From Marsupella aquatica (taxonomy: Eukaryota > Marchantiophyta), in contig OZ316891.1 in assembly GCA_973895155.1 (NCBI GenBank), forward strand, positions 29,326,001 through 29,390,000: a stretch of DNA of 64,000 bases. Direction: 5' to 3'. The notes beneath the pieces were generated by a model that was not told the DNA's origin, did no database searches, and worked only from the letters and a program-made list of their open reading frames with translations. The number at the start of each line of letters is the position of its first letter. The stretch's first letter is position 1. Both the position numbers and the translations under genes were made by a program. Shown piece by piece: positions 33,091 through 46,500 of this stretch.

Positions 33091-36000
33091 ATGGGGAAAA
33101 GAAGACTGGTAGAAGTCGGAGACGACGACGAGATGAAAGTGTCCGAAATCGGGAGCGAAGACGAGCAGCCAGTCGAAGTTAGGCCATTAGGAGAAGTGAT
33201 CAAACGCTCAAATAAAGGGAAAGCTGAACGCCGGCATTATGCAGCAGTTGAGTTGGACGGTGTTCGCTATGACCTGGTATGTCACTCTAACTTCTGGACG
33301 CTTCTGATTCGCTCGCTCGCTCGCTCAACCCTCGTAACTTTAGGGCGTGACGTAAAATGAAGTCGAACTTTTCAGTTCCCAAGTCTTGCTACCATGTGGC
33401 TTAATCAAAACCAAATGCAATTTGAATGAACGCGCTGATTTCCGAGAGAAAATTAGTCAGGAAGCGAATTGTAAGTTTACAGGCTCCTCAAGGCCAAGGG
33501 ACAGAGAGATGAACGAAGGACAAGTCATGGGACGCTAGTGCTTAGTGAGGAATGAAAGAGAACATCATTGTGTGAGAGACGATGGCTGAGGGAGAATAAA
33601 CCAATGATAAAATGCATGAATAATCGCGAGAAAGTGGACGCAAGAGGGAGACTGAATGGATGAGTGAGCAGGTATGAACGGAAAATGAACCATGCGGGAG
33701 GATGCTTACATCACTGTGAGAGAATGGATGAAAGATCATGAACGAGTGGCCTTTACAGCTTACTGGCCCTTGCTTGGACACGGGTTGAGATTTAAGACAA
33801 GAGACAGGGACAAGAAAAGATGTGAAATAGAGAAAAGAGAGGTGGGAGCATAATGCAAGAGTGAGTCAAGACTGTTAAATACACGGATACCCTGATAACA
33901 GACAAATGTGCGAAAACAGGTTCTTACACTTTGATGAAATGAAGAGCTCTAGTGTTGCCTTCAGGAGTTATTTAACGAAGCGACCAGTCGATTTCTGGTC
34001 TTGTTGCATTGATTGATTTTGTATCTGGAAAGATCTACTTGTAGACTTTCTTGGAAATTGCACTGCAATACTCAGCATCGTTCCTAAATCATTCGTCACA
34101 GTGTTTGCGAAGCTTTCATGTAGATCTGACATTCATGTCTTCAGAGGACTACACACACACGCACACACACACACACACACAATATGAAGGTTAACGATTC
34201 CCCTGCGGACAGAGGAAGGAATCAAACCGGTTCAAGAGAGTAGTGGACAGGTTAACAATTATCGTGGTACTGCAGGAGGATGCGGTGCTTGTAGCCCCGG
34301 AACAACGAGGAGAAAAACCATATGTTGCCATCATTAAGGTTAGTATTCACTATCGACTATGTGCATTCCCAACCGTTAGCTTCTCTGTCCTCTGTCGAGA
34401 TTCAGAGCAAACGCTTGTCACTTCGTGTATTGCTACCCGTCTGAACACTCAAAGTTCGCTATTTGGGCCCTGATGCATGGATCAAGGAAATCATTCTTAC
34501 GATACCGTCGTTTGAGCACGCGCCCGCTCAGCTGGTTGAAGTCCTAATAGCAATGAAATCTTGTCAAGATGGAAGAAATATGCATTTGGAAGCGTGATGG
34601 GCTGATTAGGCTTTCTTTCACCTAGCTCAATGTTCTTGTCTCTGTGTACACCTCACAGGAGATCAAACAGTCAAAGGATAATTCCGTTGCAGTCACAGGT
34701 CAGTGGTTCTATCGGCCGGAGGAGGCAGACAAGAAAGGAGGCGGTTCATGGACATCGTTCGACTCTCGTGAGCTCTTCTATAGTTTTCACAGAGATGAAG
34801 TTCCAGCTGAATCGGTCATGCACAAATGCGTCGTCCATTTTATTCCACCACAAAAGCAGCCCCCGGTTCGAACAAAGCATCCGGGTTTCATAATTCGTCA
34901 GGTTTACGACACTGTTGAAAAGAAATTGTGGAAGTTGACGGACAAGGATTACGAAGACTCCAAGCAGAAGGAAATAGACTTGCTTGTTCAGAAAACCCGG
35001 GAAGCGTTGGGGGAACTTCCGGACATCGACCCCGTAGAAATCGTTAACACCAATGATGCCGAGGAGGCTGACAAGAACAGGCGACAAGGGCGCAGAAGAG
35101 CTGTTCCCCCAATTAATGTCACTAGAGATGACTTAAGTGATACTATGGCTAAAGTAGACCCTCCACCAAGTACGAAGGGCGATACGCCTTCCACCCCGGG
35201 AAGTGGGTTTCCTTCGGACGTCATGGACCTCCTTCGTGCTCATAATGCGCTAACTGGGCAGACAGCTCGAGACAGATGGCTGGAAAAGATTGTAGGAACT
35301 CTGAAGTCTGTTTTGGATTCCGACGACAAGAAGCCATCGGAAGTGGGCGAGGCTGGTGGCAGCGTGCAGCAAGAGCCAACGTCTACATTACCCTCAAATG
35401 TTGAATCCGGGACTTTAGCGGGCAACGACGGAGATGGAATGCGGAAAGGAAACGAAAATGTGGTATTTTCACACAACTCAGCCTTTTGGACCGATTATTT
35501 GCAACTTGTTTGCTTCCACAACTGTATGTCCTCTCATTCAGCTGACGAAATTGCTTTCTGTTTCGGAGGCATTAGTCAAATTGGTATGAACACGGTGTTC
35601 GTAAAGCGTTCTTTTCCGTCCCAGTTTAAACTCTTATTTTCAAACCAGTGCAATATGTCAGCGCAGTTCTACTTTCATGGGACTCGTCGGTTCGGGTCTC
35701 TTGTATGGTTTTTTTCTACACTTCTATTTTTTATTTCATTTCCTTGGTTTGTCCGTGGTGTATCCTTTCCTTCAAGGCAGGCTGTTTACTTAATTGTACT
35801 CCGTGAGTCTCATCAAATCGAAGATTGTAACAGTTAAATAAAGGGATGGCCGGGAGACTGACTTAAACTACTCAAAGTGCCCTATACTTACCTGTAGGTT
35901 TTTAACTTGAACCTGATAGTAGCCGTGAATTCTTTAATATTGTTTGCGACCCAAGATGATGAAGGCCTGACTGATTGACCTGAATGTGACAAAGTGGCCC

Positions 36001-37692
36001 GAATCAGCAATCTCTGCTGGAAGTGCGTTGGAAAAGGTAGCACATGAATTCAATGGTTCCGATGTGCACAAGTACAACTTGAAGATGCGCCAGTTGGATT
36101 TCAACCTGAAGGTAATACTTCTCTGACTGCTTTTGTTGCTCTGTCCAGTCATGGATATCATCTGAACGAGTGTGAAAATTTTCGATCAAAAGTTGTAGTC
36201 TTGCCTGGTGTAACGTAGCCAAGGGAAGTACAGTTTGACATTTTTTATCACTCGCATGTCCCATAGTTCATATAGATCTAGGTCTTCAATATTTTTGTGA
36301 AAGTGGAATTTTAGTCTCATTCATGCACGTAATCTGCTTTGACAGAAGAGCCCTATGCTAGCACATCGGCTGTTGAGCAAAGACTTGGAGCCGGCCACAG
36401 TTCTCCATATGACTCCTGTGGAGTTGAAGGTACCCAGTTCTGTGGATCAAGTCACCACACCTACCTTCGTCGAGGTTGTTATTTGTAAGTTAGATTTTGC
36501 TGATGGTGCGAGGTTCCTCGGTTCCTTTTCTTCTGTTACGAGTGCAAGATGAAAGTTGCGGTAATTTGGGAGCGTAGGAATATTAGAACTGTAACCGTGT
36601 ACTTGACGTACCTCTTCAAAAAGGATTTTTGGTCTTTTCCACGCTTCTATATGTTCCTGTCATCTGGAACACCGCTGGACTTGATTGTAGGAGCATGTGC
36701 GGTACAACTGTGGGAACCTCAGCAATTAGTCATGCAAGAACGTAAAAATATGCAATGCGTGCTTGCAGGATGGATTTACAGCAGCGGAGAAGGAAGCCAG
36801 AGAGCCTCCTGAGTTGGAGACTTTGCAGGTAACTCAGAAGTCCGTGCCATTCGATTTCCTTCTCAAATGTCGTCAATTTATGAGTCGGGTCTATTTGTAA
36901 GAAGGTTCATCTAATGGGCTTCTTTCATCTAAATAGATGACAGATGCTCGTTGTAAGATTTGCGGTGAGAGAGCAGTTGGCGTGAAAGACATCATACAGG
37001 TCGGTTATGGTGATCGATACCAGGTACGTTCCGATCAGCACTTACGAATGATATATCTATCAGGGAACGAATCCTAATATTTTGCCAGTAGCAGCATCCG
37101 TTGGTCCTCGTTTCAAGTTGGCTGACGTGTTAAATTTTCGGCAATATTTTTGATGGTTTAGACGATCAGGTCCTTTCAACTCCCATTCCCCGATGCTTAT
37201 TCTTCTATTGGTCGTGTCGTGTGATCTGTAAACCAGCTTGAGTGCCTGAAGTGTGGAACCTCGTGGTATGCATCACGAGACTCGGTATCTGCTGTAACAA
37301 CGGAAGACCAAGTTAATGCCAGTCCTGCAGTTGGACTTGCTCCATGGGCCACATCAAAATTCGAGGAAGTAGAGAAGGAACTCCAAAGCCCGCGAGAATC
37401 TGAAAGGGCCCCAGGGGTTCACGAAAGCTTGTCTTCTTTACAAACAGTACCTGAAGGGGTGGAAGAGACCCACGCACCCGAGTCACATTATGCCGAAGTT
37501 GAGAGGATGCTCACAGAGCCCATCAACTTGTCAGGACCAGGTTTAACTGTACATGACCAAACTAAGCTGGAGGATGGGGAACCAACTGGTGTGGATGAGA
37601 CGAAGAACGACAATGTCCTCCCTAAACTCGCTCAGACCAGTGTTGCTGAGGACGAAGAGTTGCCCAATGTCACTTCTCTACAAACAGGGTAA
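33091..37692 (+). CDS. BAH + TFIIS-central-domain + zinc-ribbon chromatin protein (BDT1/AIPP3-like)
   Basis: Exons: 33,091-33,276; 34,276-34,338; 34,659-35,462; 35,995-36,111; 36,346-36,429; 36,769-36,828; 36,937-37,023; 37,237-37,692; every junction is phase 0, giving 618 residues. The BAH domain at about 46-185 includes YVAIIKEI, VTGQWFYRPEEADK, ELFYSFHRDEVPAES, CVVHFIP, VYDTVEKKLWKL. The TFIIS central-type helical domain at about 352-440 includes SALEKVAHEF, KYNLKMRQLDFNLK, LLSKDLEP, MTPVELK. A zinc-ribbon-like pair follows, C444-x2-C447 and C470-x2-C473, split by an intron, then an acidic tail. This order matches the plant family I know as At4g11560 (AIPP3/BDT1), nuclear readers of histone methylation that repress transcription with CPL2 and PHD partners. 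Those partners are family knowledge, not seen here. Intron 1 (34,150-34,181) carries a CA repeat. Confidence 0.92.
34148..34181. repeat. CA dinucleotide microsatellite
   Basis: A run of (CA)n with one CG interruption inside the first intron of the BAH gene. Confidence 0.95.
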
Positions 37693-38189
37693 AACAGGGA
37701 GAAGAGTGGCCCAATTCCGTTTGATTTTTTGTATTTCGACCTGTATGAGAAGGAAAACAGTTTCGGATTCGTATCCTGTTGTCATGATGGTATCTTCAGT
37801 ACATGAGAAATCCAGGAAGGGATTCAATGGTGCGTCTGAAACAGACTTTTGTTTGTTGTATTTTGGGCAACAGCTTCATGTCTTTCTGGCTTTGTCTTTC
37901 TATTTGGTTTCTCTTGAACTTGGCAATGGAAGTTGTATGTGTGAAATACCACAAGCAGAACAAGTTGAGTTATCTGTTAAAGACCTGTTTCATGTCTGGA
38001 AACATAGTCTGTATCTCAGTATTCAGAAATTTGACTGAACAAGCTCATTCAGAGAAAATTGTTACCCATTCCCAGGAAAAAACTGTTTTAACAGCGCTCA
38101 AGCAAACAGGAGGATGAATTCAATACGTAAGTAAGCTTGTACATCATGGTAGTTACAACTTACAAACATGGAGAAATATAAAGTGCACT

Positions 38190-38475
38190 TTAAACTTTGT
38201 GCACATTATTTCTCAAGCCAGGGTCTGGAGGCAGGCATTCCATGTGTTGACAATTGACCTGCCAATACTCAACCCTAACCCACCACTAGCCATGTCAAAA
38301 ATTGGATCCACCAGGTTTCACCATAATAGTACCATTTTCTTAAAATTGTGAAGCAAGAGGCATTCCATGTGTTGACAATTGACCTGGACCATCACTAGCC
38401 ATGACAAAAATTGGATCCACCAGGTTTCACCATAAATAGTCACCATTTTCCTGAAATTATGAAGCAAAATGGCCC
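38190..38475. repeat. Two-copy direct repeat, unit about 125 bases
   Basis: 'GGCATTCCATGTGTTGACA', 'ATTGGATCCACCAGGTTTC' and 'ACCATTTTCTTAAAATTGTG' occur in order at about 38,233 and 38,360. The middle block also appears near 14,405, so the sequence is part of a dispersed family. The rest of 37,693-39,240 shows no gene. Confidence 0.8.
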
Positions 38476-39240
38476 TGGAGAGAAGAAGAATGAGAGTAGA
38501 TGAATGTGAAAAAGACACAAGTATTTAGCACTTCCCATTTTTTATGGCTAGTGGTAAGCTTGTGAATATGTTTGGGTTTAGTTACAAACATGGAGGCATG
38601 TATGATGTGCGTGCATCAATCAGTTGAATCCTGGAGTGATGGAGTGAAGGAACAGGTGTACGTAATGTAACCTTGAACACTTTTCTTGGCCTTGGGCCAT
38701 TTTGGTTTGGAATTTTTGAGATAGTAGGGATTCAGTTCGTGATTTTTGGTGCTTTGTTGGGAAGATTGTACATTCCAAATTGGATTTGGAAAGTATGAAG
38801 CTTCACCTCTTTTTTACTAAAAATAGTAAAAGTCAAAAATCTCTTATACGTTCAAGTGTACAAGGGCATTATGGACGATATTAGCGCTTCCAAACTCAAG
38901 TTAAGCCCATCTTTGCGAGTGCATTACTTGACGCCCTTTTTTGTTGTTGTAATTCAAGGCATTTATGGAGCATAATGTAAATTCAAGATTTGGATCAGTT
39001 CATTATGAAAATTCTCCTTTATTATTCCCCAAAATTAGAAGAAGAACTACAAATATGCCACGGTTTCAGTATATGCTCATCTTGGTTACATGGGTGAACT
39101 TGTCATCCATATATAAAAAAGTGGCATACAATAAAAGTGGTGACAAGATTGTCAATTGGAATAGCTTAGTGGAAAAATTACTTAAAAGTTGTATCCCATA
39201 ATGCCTTGTAAACAGACTCTACTATCTTTTATAAAGAGCA

Positions 39241-39655
39241 GACCCCAAGCTAGAGTTGGGGTCTAGGCTTCTAGAGTGAAGCCTCTAGACCGTACCTCTA
39301 GGGCCCCAGGGCTCCACTAAATGTATGTGAATGAGTAGGATGGGATGTATGGTATGTCATGCATGCTGACTTTATCATCTTCATTGCTATTCAAAGAACT
39401 AGCTCTGATTACCCAATCTTTGAATGTGAATAGAGGAGCATACAATAAAAGTGTCAACAAAATAATTATTCCTATTCTTTGAAGGTTGATGAAATGACAA
39501 AAAAATATCATGCCTAAACCTCATCATTTTAACAATCACACATATCATAACATCTTCCATTCTATGCACATATATTGGTTCATATATTGGTGGGGCCTGG
39601 AGTCCAGTCTAGAGGCTTCACTCTAGAAGCCTAGACCTCGTCTCTAGCTTGGCTT
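39241..39655. mobile_element. TIR element with about 44-base arms
   Basis: The left arm AAGCTAGAGTTGGGGTCTAG plus GCTTCTAGAGTGAAGCCTC (39,247-39,290) is the near-perfect inverse of the right arm near 39,612-39,655 (GTCTAGAGGCTTCACTCTAG ... CTCTAGCTT). The arms themselves contain a small palindrome around TCTAGA. The interior is AT-rich and non-coding. It ends about 290 bases upstream of the EMC10 start. Confidence 0.8.
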
Positions 39656-39942
39656 CACGCTTCATATATAAAAATGGGCATTCAGGCTCGTACACAAACT
39701 GAGCCCAAGGCCATGTAAATGGAGTTTTTCACACTTTTGCCTTTTGAATGGTCGAGATTAGATCTTAGGCATTTTTACGGGGTTGAGGTATTGGGCAGAG
39801 GTTAAGGGTTATGTAGAGTGACCCTCAGTCGAAGACCTAAACAACAATTCACAGACTGAGCAGATTTTGGAGAGAGGAATTTTGGAGAGAGGAGAGGAGA
39901 GGAGAGGAGAGGAGAATTGGAGCTCTTGTTTGGGTCCAAATC

Positions 39943-42900
39943 ATGAGGACGAAAATGGTGAAATGGCTTGCAGTCGTGTCCCTTCTCGTGTTTTTCGCAT
40001 GGCAAGGAGCTGCAGCATTCCAATCCGACGAGCTCCCCGAAGACGATGACGAATGGGGACTTGTTGGAGGAATTTCGTCGCCTCCCAAAGTGGCAGAAAA
40101 CGCGAAGCCTGCCCCCGTGAAAACCAGCAGCACACCTGGAAGTGGTGAAAGATTCGGCAGCAGAGTGAACGCTCCTTCGGCGGACAGGAAGGTGCAGTTC
40201 ACTTTGGAGCATTCGTTCGGAGGGTCCGAATTCTCGCCGGCCGGAGTCTTCACTGCGCGCTTGAGAGATTCTGTCAAAGGTGGTCAGGTGCTTACTGTGG
40301 CTGATGACAGTTTGGGCTCTATGAATTTGACTTCCTGGTGTAAAAGAATCAGGGCTTCATTTAGGGTTGTAGATCCTAAGGATAAATTATGGGCTTTCAT
40401 AAAAACATTTAAGTGAATTTGGACTCGTAAACTTATCACAATAATTTTCTTCTGTCTGTAGACCCTGTGGATTTCTATGAATCGGCTAAATTAGAGTCGT
40501 TCCACGCTCATGTTCTCCTCTCCGAACAGGATATTTCGCTTTCTGATTTTAATGCTAAAGGTCTTGAGGTGAACGTCTGTTCGTCTTTCTGCAAGTTTGC
40601 CGAGATCATCTGTAAGGACTGGAATTGAGGCCGCTGGTGTGATGATCCTCCCGGCTTCGTCACCTGGCTGTAGACTTGACAATTAATTAATGAATTTGAA
40701 CTTGTAAAAAATTAATTGTTCTTTTTGTGTTGACGATGCGGATTCTCACAAACTGTTAAGCTGATTTTTCTTCTTTCCTCCAGTCCTCTCGGAACAGCAT
40801 CTTTCTTAATTCAAATATTGAGCTGAACCTTCATTAATCTTCTGGAAGCTCGCTCTAAAGTGGGTTCTCCAAAGTACTTGTAGTATTGAGGTCGATAAAT
40901 TAGTTATACACGAGAAAATGGACCGATTGCTTTTATACCAGGGCAGATATTTTTGTCTGAAATCGTTTCTGAAGATGTAATTCTGTCTCTCCTGTATGCT
41001 TTGCAGACTCTATCCAAATTTCGGCTCTCGAGAGATGCATTTTCAGATGAAGAAAAGAAAAAATTTCAAGTAAGTTGCTAGGGAGCAGCATTTGGTGTTC
41101 AGAGTCCCCAGGCAATCGAGCTCCGTTGACTCGATTATGTTCTGTTCTCATTTCACAGGGCTTCATTTTCTTCCGAATTAGCTTGTGGAGTTTTCTTCTT
41201 GGATTGTCACAGTTGCGCAAGCCATTGATAATCTCATCGCTCAAGTATTACGTGTACAGGAATTGCTTGAGAACGATGGCTTCTACAGCATTCGTGTTCC
41301 CAGCAATGTTCTTAATCCTGGGGAATCTTTTGCTGTGTCTTCTGTGAAGGCTGTAAGTTTCTACTAGAGGATCAGTTCTTTTGATGTACAATGCCCACCG
41401 AGCCAGTCGGTTTTTCTTTCTGTTCTTACATCTTCCAGAACTCAAGTTTGAATTTTGCCATTTGAGATCGAGTTTTGGGTTACCTGCCCCGCCTGGCAGC
41501 TTTCTTACGAGGAGCCAGTTCAATAATGCCATAAGCTGCCAGCGTTTGGATTGATGAATGTCATGCTCTAGAAGTGTTCTTGGGTGTTGAAATGGTTACC
41601 AGGTTATTAGCAAGAGACGTTCATGGTGAGCTGACATTGAATCTTACTGTGTCCCACGCTAAATTGCTGGTTGTGGCATTATTGGGAGTCAGCGTTGTTT
41701 GGCAGAAAGTAATTTCCAAGAGCGGTTCGACTTTCAGATGGTAGGATTATGCCGTCAACAACTTATGGCCTGTGTTGTCTTGGTGCTTTCCAATGAATGG
41801 AGCTTCTAGAAGTTTTCTTCGGTTGCAGTAATGGAGAGAGCTTGGACCTAATATTATATAATAGTACACGTGTCTCTTGTTTGCCCATCATGTCCACGCT
41901 CTGTTCTTGATATTTCTATCTTGTTCTATGATATGGTGGTATGGTTTCTCATTTCGTTGAGATTTTAGGATCAAGGCCATGTCATAGGTGTAACCTATGG
42001 TGGTTCAATCAGCTGTTCATATCCACGAACGCTAAGCACTGTGAGCCCTCTCTGGCTAGTCTTCTCCTGTTCTAATGAGTTCTTTGAGCATATCAATGGT
42101 TTCCCTTGTTTACAAAATTGGGTTCATTTTGCAACCAGTATGTACGTTCTTTCCTTTTTCCTCTGCATGGTATGATTGGTAACCCCTATGATAGCCTTCT
42201 GATTAGAAAGTTTTGTTGCAGCCTTCTCAGTGGAGATTTGACTCGTTAATTATTGTCAAGAGTGCTGAGCAAGCCTCAAGGTAAAAGCTATTCTCATCTT
42301 GCACAATGATAGCCAGTGGATTGGCAGGAACTCTAGCTTTTCAGTTAGAGTAAAATTTCAAGAATGATTACCTAATGCAGGTGTATCTATGTGGCTATTG
42401 CTGTTCTTTGGATTTGTGTTCTTTGTACTCCGAGGAAAGGTCTGAAGGAGTACAACATTTTGTTGCATCAATCGTGCTTTTCCAACCTTATTTTTTTGAT
42501 TGGATGGAGTACATCAAATGCCTAGATGCCGTCTTCTTGTCTTCCAAAATGATTAGGGTAACTTTGCGACCTTGCCCGTGATCGAACGCTTGAACCAAAT
42601 GTAATCTTTGATTGACTGATTCAGGTCATTGTTAGCCCCTGAAATTGTGGAAGTGGCAACCGATGAAGAGCTTACAGCTGACGATGGGACTCTAGTAAAG
42701 AAGTTACCAGAAAAGTCGTTTTGGTCCAAATATGTATGTACATGTTCCCTTTATCAAGCATTTTGAAATTCCAATTGGACCTTTCCTCCGGATTTCCTTG
42801 TGTACCCTTTGTTTCTAATGTCATTTATTCCGTCTACTTGGAGTCTTTGGCTGTCATTCGCATTACATATACAATAGGACAGTCCTCCAAGTCATCATCG

Positions 42901-43138
42901 GATCCGAGGACCAAGCATTGCTTTGTTTGCCACTGAACTGTCTGCCTACCGTCCATAAGCTGATGTTAATGTTTGCTTGTCGTTGCAGTGGATGTATATT
43001 GTCCCAGTCAGTTTAATTTTGGTGAATGCAGTCACACAATTTGCAAACTTGCCGGAAGAGGGAGCTGCTGGTCAGGGAGCTGCAGGGACGCAGCCGCGAG
43101 TTGGTGGTCCGGGTGGAGGAGCTACTCGCAGGCGGTGA
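39943..43138 (+). CDS. EMC10: ER membrane protein complex subunit 10
   Basis: Exons: 39,943-40,287; 41,007-41,069; 41,260-41,352; 41,693-41,740; 41,969-42,040; 42,222-42,280; 42,625-42,733; 42,989-43,138; phases close, giving 312 residues. An N-terminal signal peptide (WLAVVSLLVFFAWQGAAA, about 8-25) is followed by an acidic linker, then the EMC10 lumenal beta domain: KVQFTLEHSFGG, FSDEEKKKFQELLENDGFY, IRVPSNVLNPGESF, SSVKA-RCLAE, VIGVTYGGSISCSYPR. KSFWSKY-WMYIVPVSLILVNA forms the C-terminal membrane helix at about 264-284. The tail is Gly/Ala rich and ends RRR. The EMC inserts transmembrane helices in the ER; subunit 10 is a lumenal-facing, single-span part of it. Exon 4 is only 48 bases. 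A GAGAG purine repeat lies in the leader at about 39,885-39,915. MVKW at residue 5 is an alternative start. Confidence 0.93.
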
Positions 43139-46100
43139 CTGACTGTTGCTCTTAGATTAATGATACTCTTTGTTGAGGTAGCTTAAATTTCCTCTATCTG
43201 GCATCAAGCTTGTATCAACGAGCAGTTATGGGTTCAACCCTACCACCCCCGCTGTTCCTCTTAGACTAGTGATGAGTTCCACATTTAATGTACTGGGGGT
43301 GTAATTTTTCTCAATTTGAGCCCGAGCTCTTGGTACAAGTTAATATGGGTTGATTCCTGTCGCAGCCAATGCTATCATGAATGAACATCTGAGCTGCATT
43401 ACTCAGCCATTATATTGTATCTACAATTTGTTTTGAATCATGTTCGTGTTTTTTGCTTTATTGCGAGCTACTCATGTGGCACCACGAGACATCTTAAACT
43501 CTGAGGGCCGCCACAGGGGGCTGAGGGTTTGGTGGTACAATACACAGCTACGTACACAGCAGATGTTGGGCCCAGGACCAGACCACAATTGACTGGGGGC
43601 ATTCCCAGAAGCTAGACATTGCGTAGGGGAGTATGAGAGGGGCAGTGCACTGGGACCTCAATCAGAGCATTAACTTCCACCCACAATTTGGGATAAGTGC
43701 CAAAATCAATGTGCATCATTCTGCTCTAGTTTTGGATATACAGTCTACCGTGTCTAAGTGCAGGCTCCTGGGAAGACACCCCGAGCCTGTACTTATACAC
43801 GGTGTGCCCTCCGTAATAAGTGCATGATCTTCATATCCCGCATTTATGGGCATGTGCCAGCATTCGAAATTGGTGCACTTGTGATTTTGATCGGTGTGCA
43901 GGATAAGGGCATGTGCTTGGCGTTTTGACAGGTTGAGTTTGCACCAGAAAATGTATTAGAAGGTGCGAAAATTGAAGCAAATTGCAAAGTTACTCCATGA
44001 CACACAATCAAATTCAGTTGCTTGTGCTTACAAATGTCTCGCTTGTGCTTGTGGGTCAAAAGGTCGTCAACTTCTTCCCCCCATGATGACAGCGCTTCAG
44101 AGAACAGTGTGCTGCCACACACTGTCCCTGGTTGACTGCCCTGGTTGACTGTTGCCCTTTGTCAGACCTAATCCTCGATGCACTTCACATTCTCTCCGTG
44201 GAAACCTCGTGATCTGCTGTCAGGTCACAAATAAATCTCTCCTACCCTGCCCAAATGCTTTAGTGCAAACTAGTACTCTCCTGTTTGTATGCAGCACTCC
44301 GATGTCAGCACTGTACCTAATTCTTTCAAGCAATTATAAATAAAAGCATCTTGTCTACCTTATGCACTAATTGATAAACACATGTAAACTCTTAGAGAAG
44401 AATGAATTTATGAATCTTGTCGCGTAGTGCCGCTAAGATGCACTTACAGATGGTGCATTTTTGGGTGCATTTACAATTGGGGACTACGCCAGCACCCTGC
44501 AGGTACCCCCGAAATGCAGTTATACACATGCATTTACAATTGGGGACAAAGCTAGCACCTTGCAGTTACCCCTGAAATGCAGTTATACACATAGCACTTA
44601 TCCACTATACACTGTACTTTGGAGCTAGACCTACTTGTGTACCCTTTCAATATAGAGAAATATTGTTTTATATAACCATTGTGAAGTCCACACATCATGT
44701 GATGAAGATATTGAGAATTATAAACTGAACCAACAAAAAACTCTTTTAATTTGTGCATACACTCCACATATATCAAGTTACTTCTAAATGATTATTCACC
44801 ACAAGGCCATGTAAGGGAGATGGAAGAATTCTACAATATCAAATTCAACCAAAAGTTTGCCTTCAGCCAATAGGTTTACAAATGAGGCAGGTTTGTTTAA
44901 TTTTTAAGGGGCAAATGTTTAGGACAAATGCTCCCATGCAAACCAGCTGGGTATACACTAAGGTTCATAATACAATGTAGTCATTTTTAGATATATTGTG
45001 TGTTTATATTGCATTTAGGATGATATCACTCAGTCAACTTGCACATTGCTTAGGACCATTACACCTTAGATCTTGCGATTTCAAAACATCCTATATTTGA
45101 GTGCCCAACAGATCAATCTATCAGTGCTTATAAAGTTTTGGAGAAAATTATGAGAAAAAATCATAACCCAGAGGTAAATGGAAATATTCATTTGCCCACG
45201 CAATTCTGGCACATGGAACTTGGCTATGGTATTGCAGGTTTCAAAGAACCAAAAATGTTGATGACCAGATCAAAATTATTGTGGTGAGTTGCAAGGTGTC
45301 ACAATTATATCACTTTCACTCACACTTTGGTCAAGATGAAGTTCACATCATTCTTAGGATGACTTCACATGACACCAGGGGCACTTGTGACTTTTTTTTC
45401 ACCAATGGAGGGTCACTTCTTGCTCTAAAGATGGATTCCTAACCAAAGATCTTTTAAAACAAAGGTGTGCAGCCATTGATTGAAGAAGCTGAAGTTTGGA
45501 AATGTTTGGACCACCTCTAGAGGTGGTCTAAATTCTCAACAAAATTAGCACTCCACATCAGCTTGGGCCCACTGCTTGTCATGTAGGATAGTTAGATGCC
45601 ATTCCTGAAAGGCCCTGGTTCTTGTAAATTCAGTTGCAGCCCTTTCCACTCATCATAGCATCCAAAGTTAATCTTAGAGGAAATGAAATGAAGCAATGGC
45701 CTCAACATCTTGTAAAGCCACCTTGAATCTTGCTATACTTCAAGTGACCGTTCCTGGAAAACTCATTTAAAACAATCAGTTTGGTCCCACTCTTGCAGCA
45801 AATCTGCCCATCGGACCTTTTTCATTTAGGTGATAAGAACGTGGACTTTAATTTTTCCATAGTGTCAAGTCTTTTATCTGCAAAGTGCTTGGTGAACCCC
45901 ATTTTGGGATTGGGGTTGGTGCAAAAGCTAGTTGACTGGTCATGCTTGAACTTAGAACCTCATTTCCCACTATGACAACTAATATGGTTAAGCCACACTT
46001 GCTGGGAGTGACCAATTTTGATAAATGCACTTGCTTGGATCCTTGCCTTGTAGGTAGCATTTGCAAATAGGAAGACTTACTGCCCTTGGTGGTTTTTCTG

Positions 46101-46500
46101 AGTGTATTTTTATGCTTTATGGAGAATTTATGCACAGTCTAGATTTGAATTGGGACATTACAAAACCTTTCCTATACTTCTACTAGAAACAGAAGAAAAA
46201 AAAAGTTAGCCATTAAGTTTAAGTGGATTAATGTCTTGGTAGGAGGCATTGTGGGCAATATAAGCCCCTCAAAACTCGAGCTAACGCCCTTGTTTTGGGA
46301 GGGGATTGTAGTCCACATTGTTACTAACTTTATACATACTCATATCTCCACCTTTTGTGAGCGGCGAGGGCAGTGTGCAATTACAGGCAGCATTGAAAGG
46401 CAGGGGTCTCAATTATGAGAGCACAAGTCCCAAAATGGGACATGACACCACATACAGACCCTGAAACTAGGGGGGGCGGGCGGACCATATTATTTGAAAC
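43139..46500. other. Intergenic with tandem duplication and family R copy
   Basis: No gene was recognised. About 44,466-44,597 holds a two-copy repeat of about 68 bases ('GCATTTACAATTGGGGAC', 'AGTTACCCCTGAAATGCAG'). About 45,290-45,725 is a copy of dispersed family R, in the same orientation as the 28 kb copy ('AGAGGTGGTCTAAATTCTC', 'GCACTCCACATCAGCTTGGG', 'TTCTTGTAAATTCAGTTGCAG'). Short open frames in between are AT-rich and unsupported. Confidence 0.6.

Noticed and set aside
41540-41757. A 60-codon open stretch inside EMC10 intron space that looked like an extra exon
   Set aside because: Phase 0 demands another frame; the 48-base exon RCLAESNFQERFDFQM at 41,693-41,740 fits the phase and the family instead.
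39943-43138. Initial idea that this gene was a translocon-associated protein (TRAP alpha)
   Set aside because: The lumenal motifs and the KYWMYIVPVSLILVNA helix match EMC10 and not TRAP alpha.
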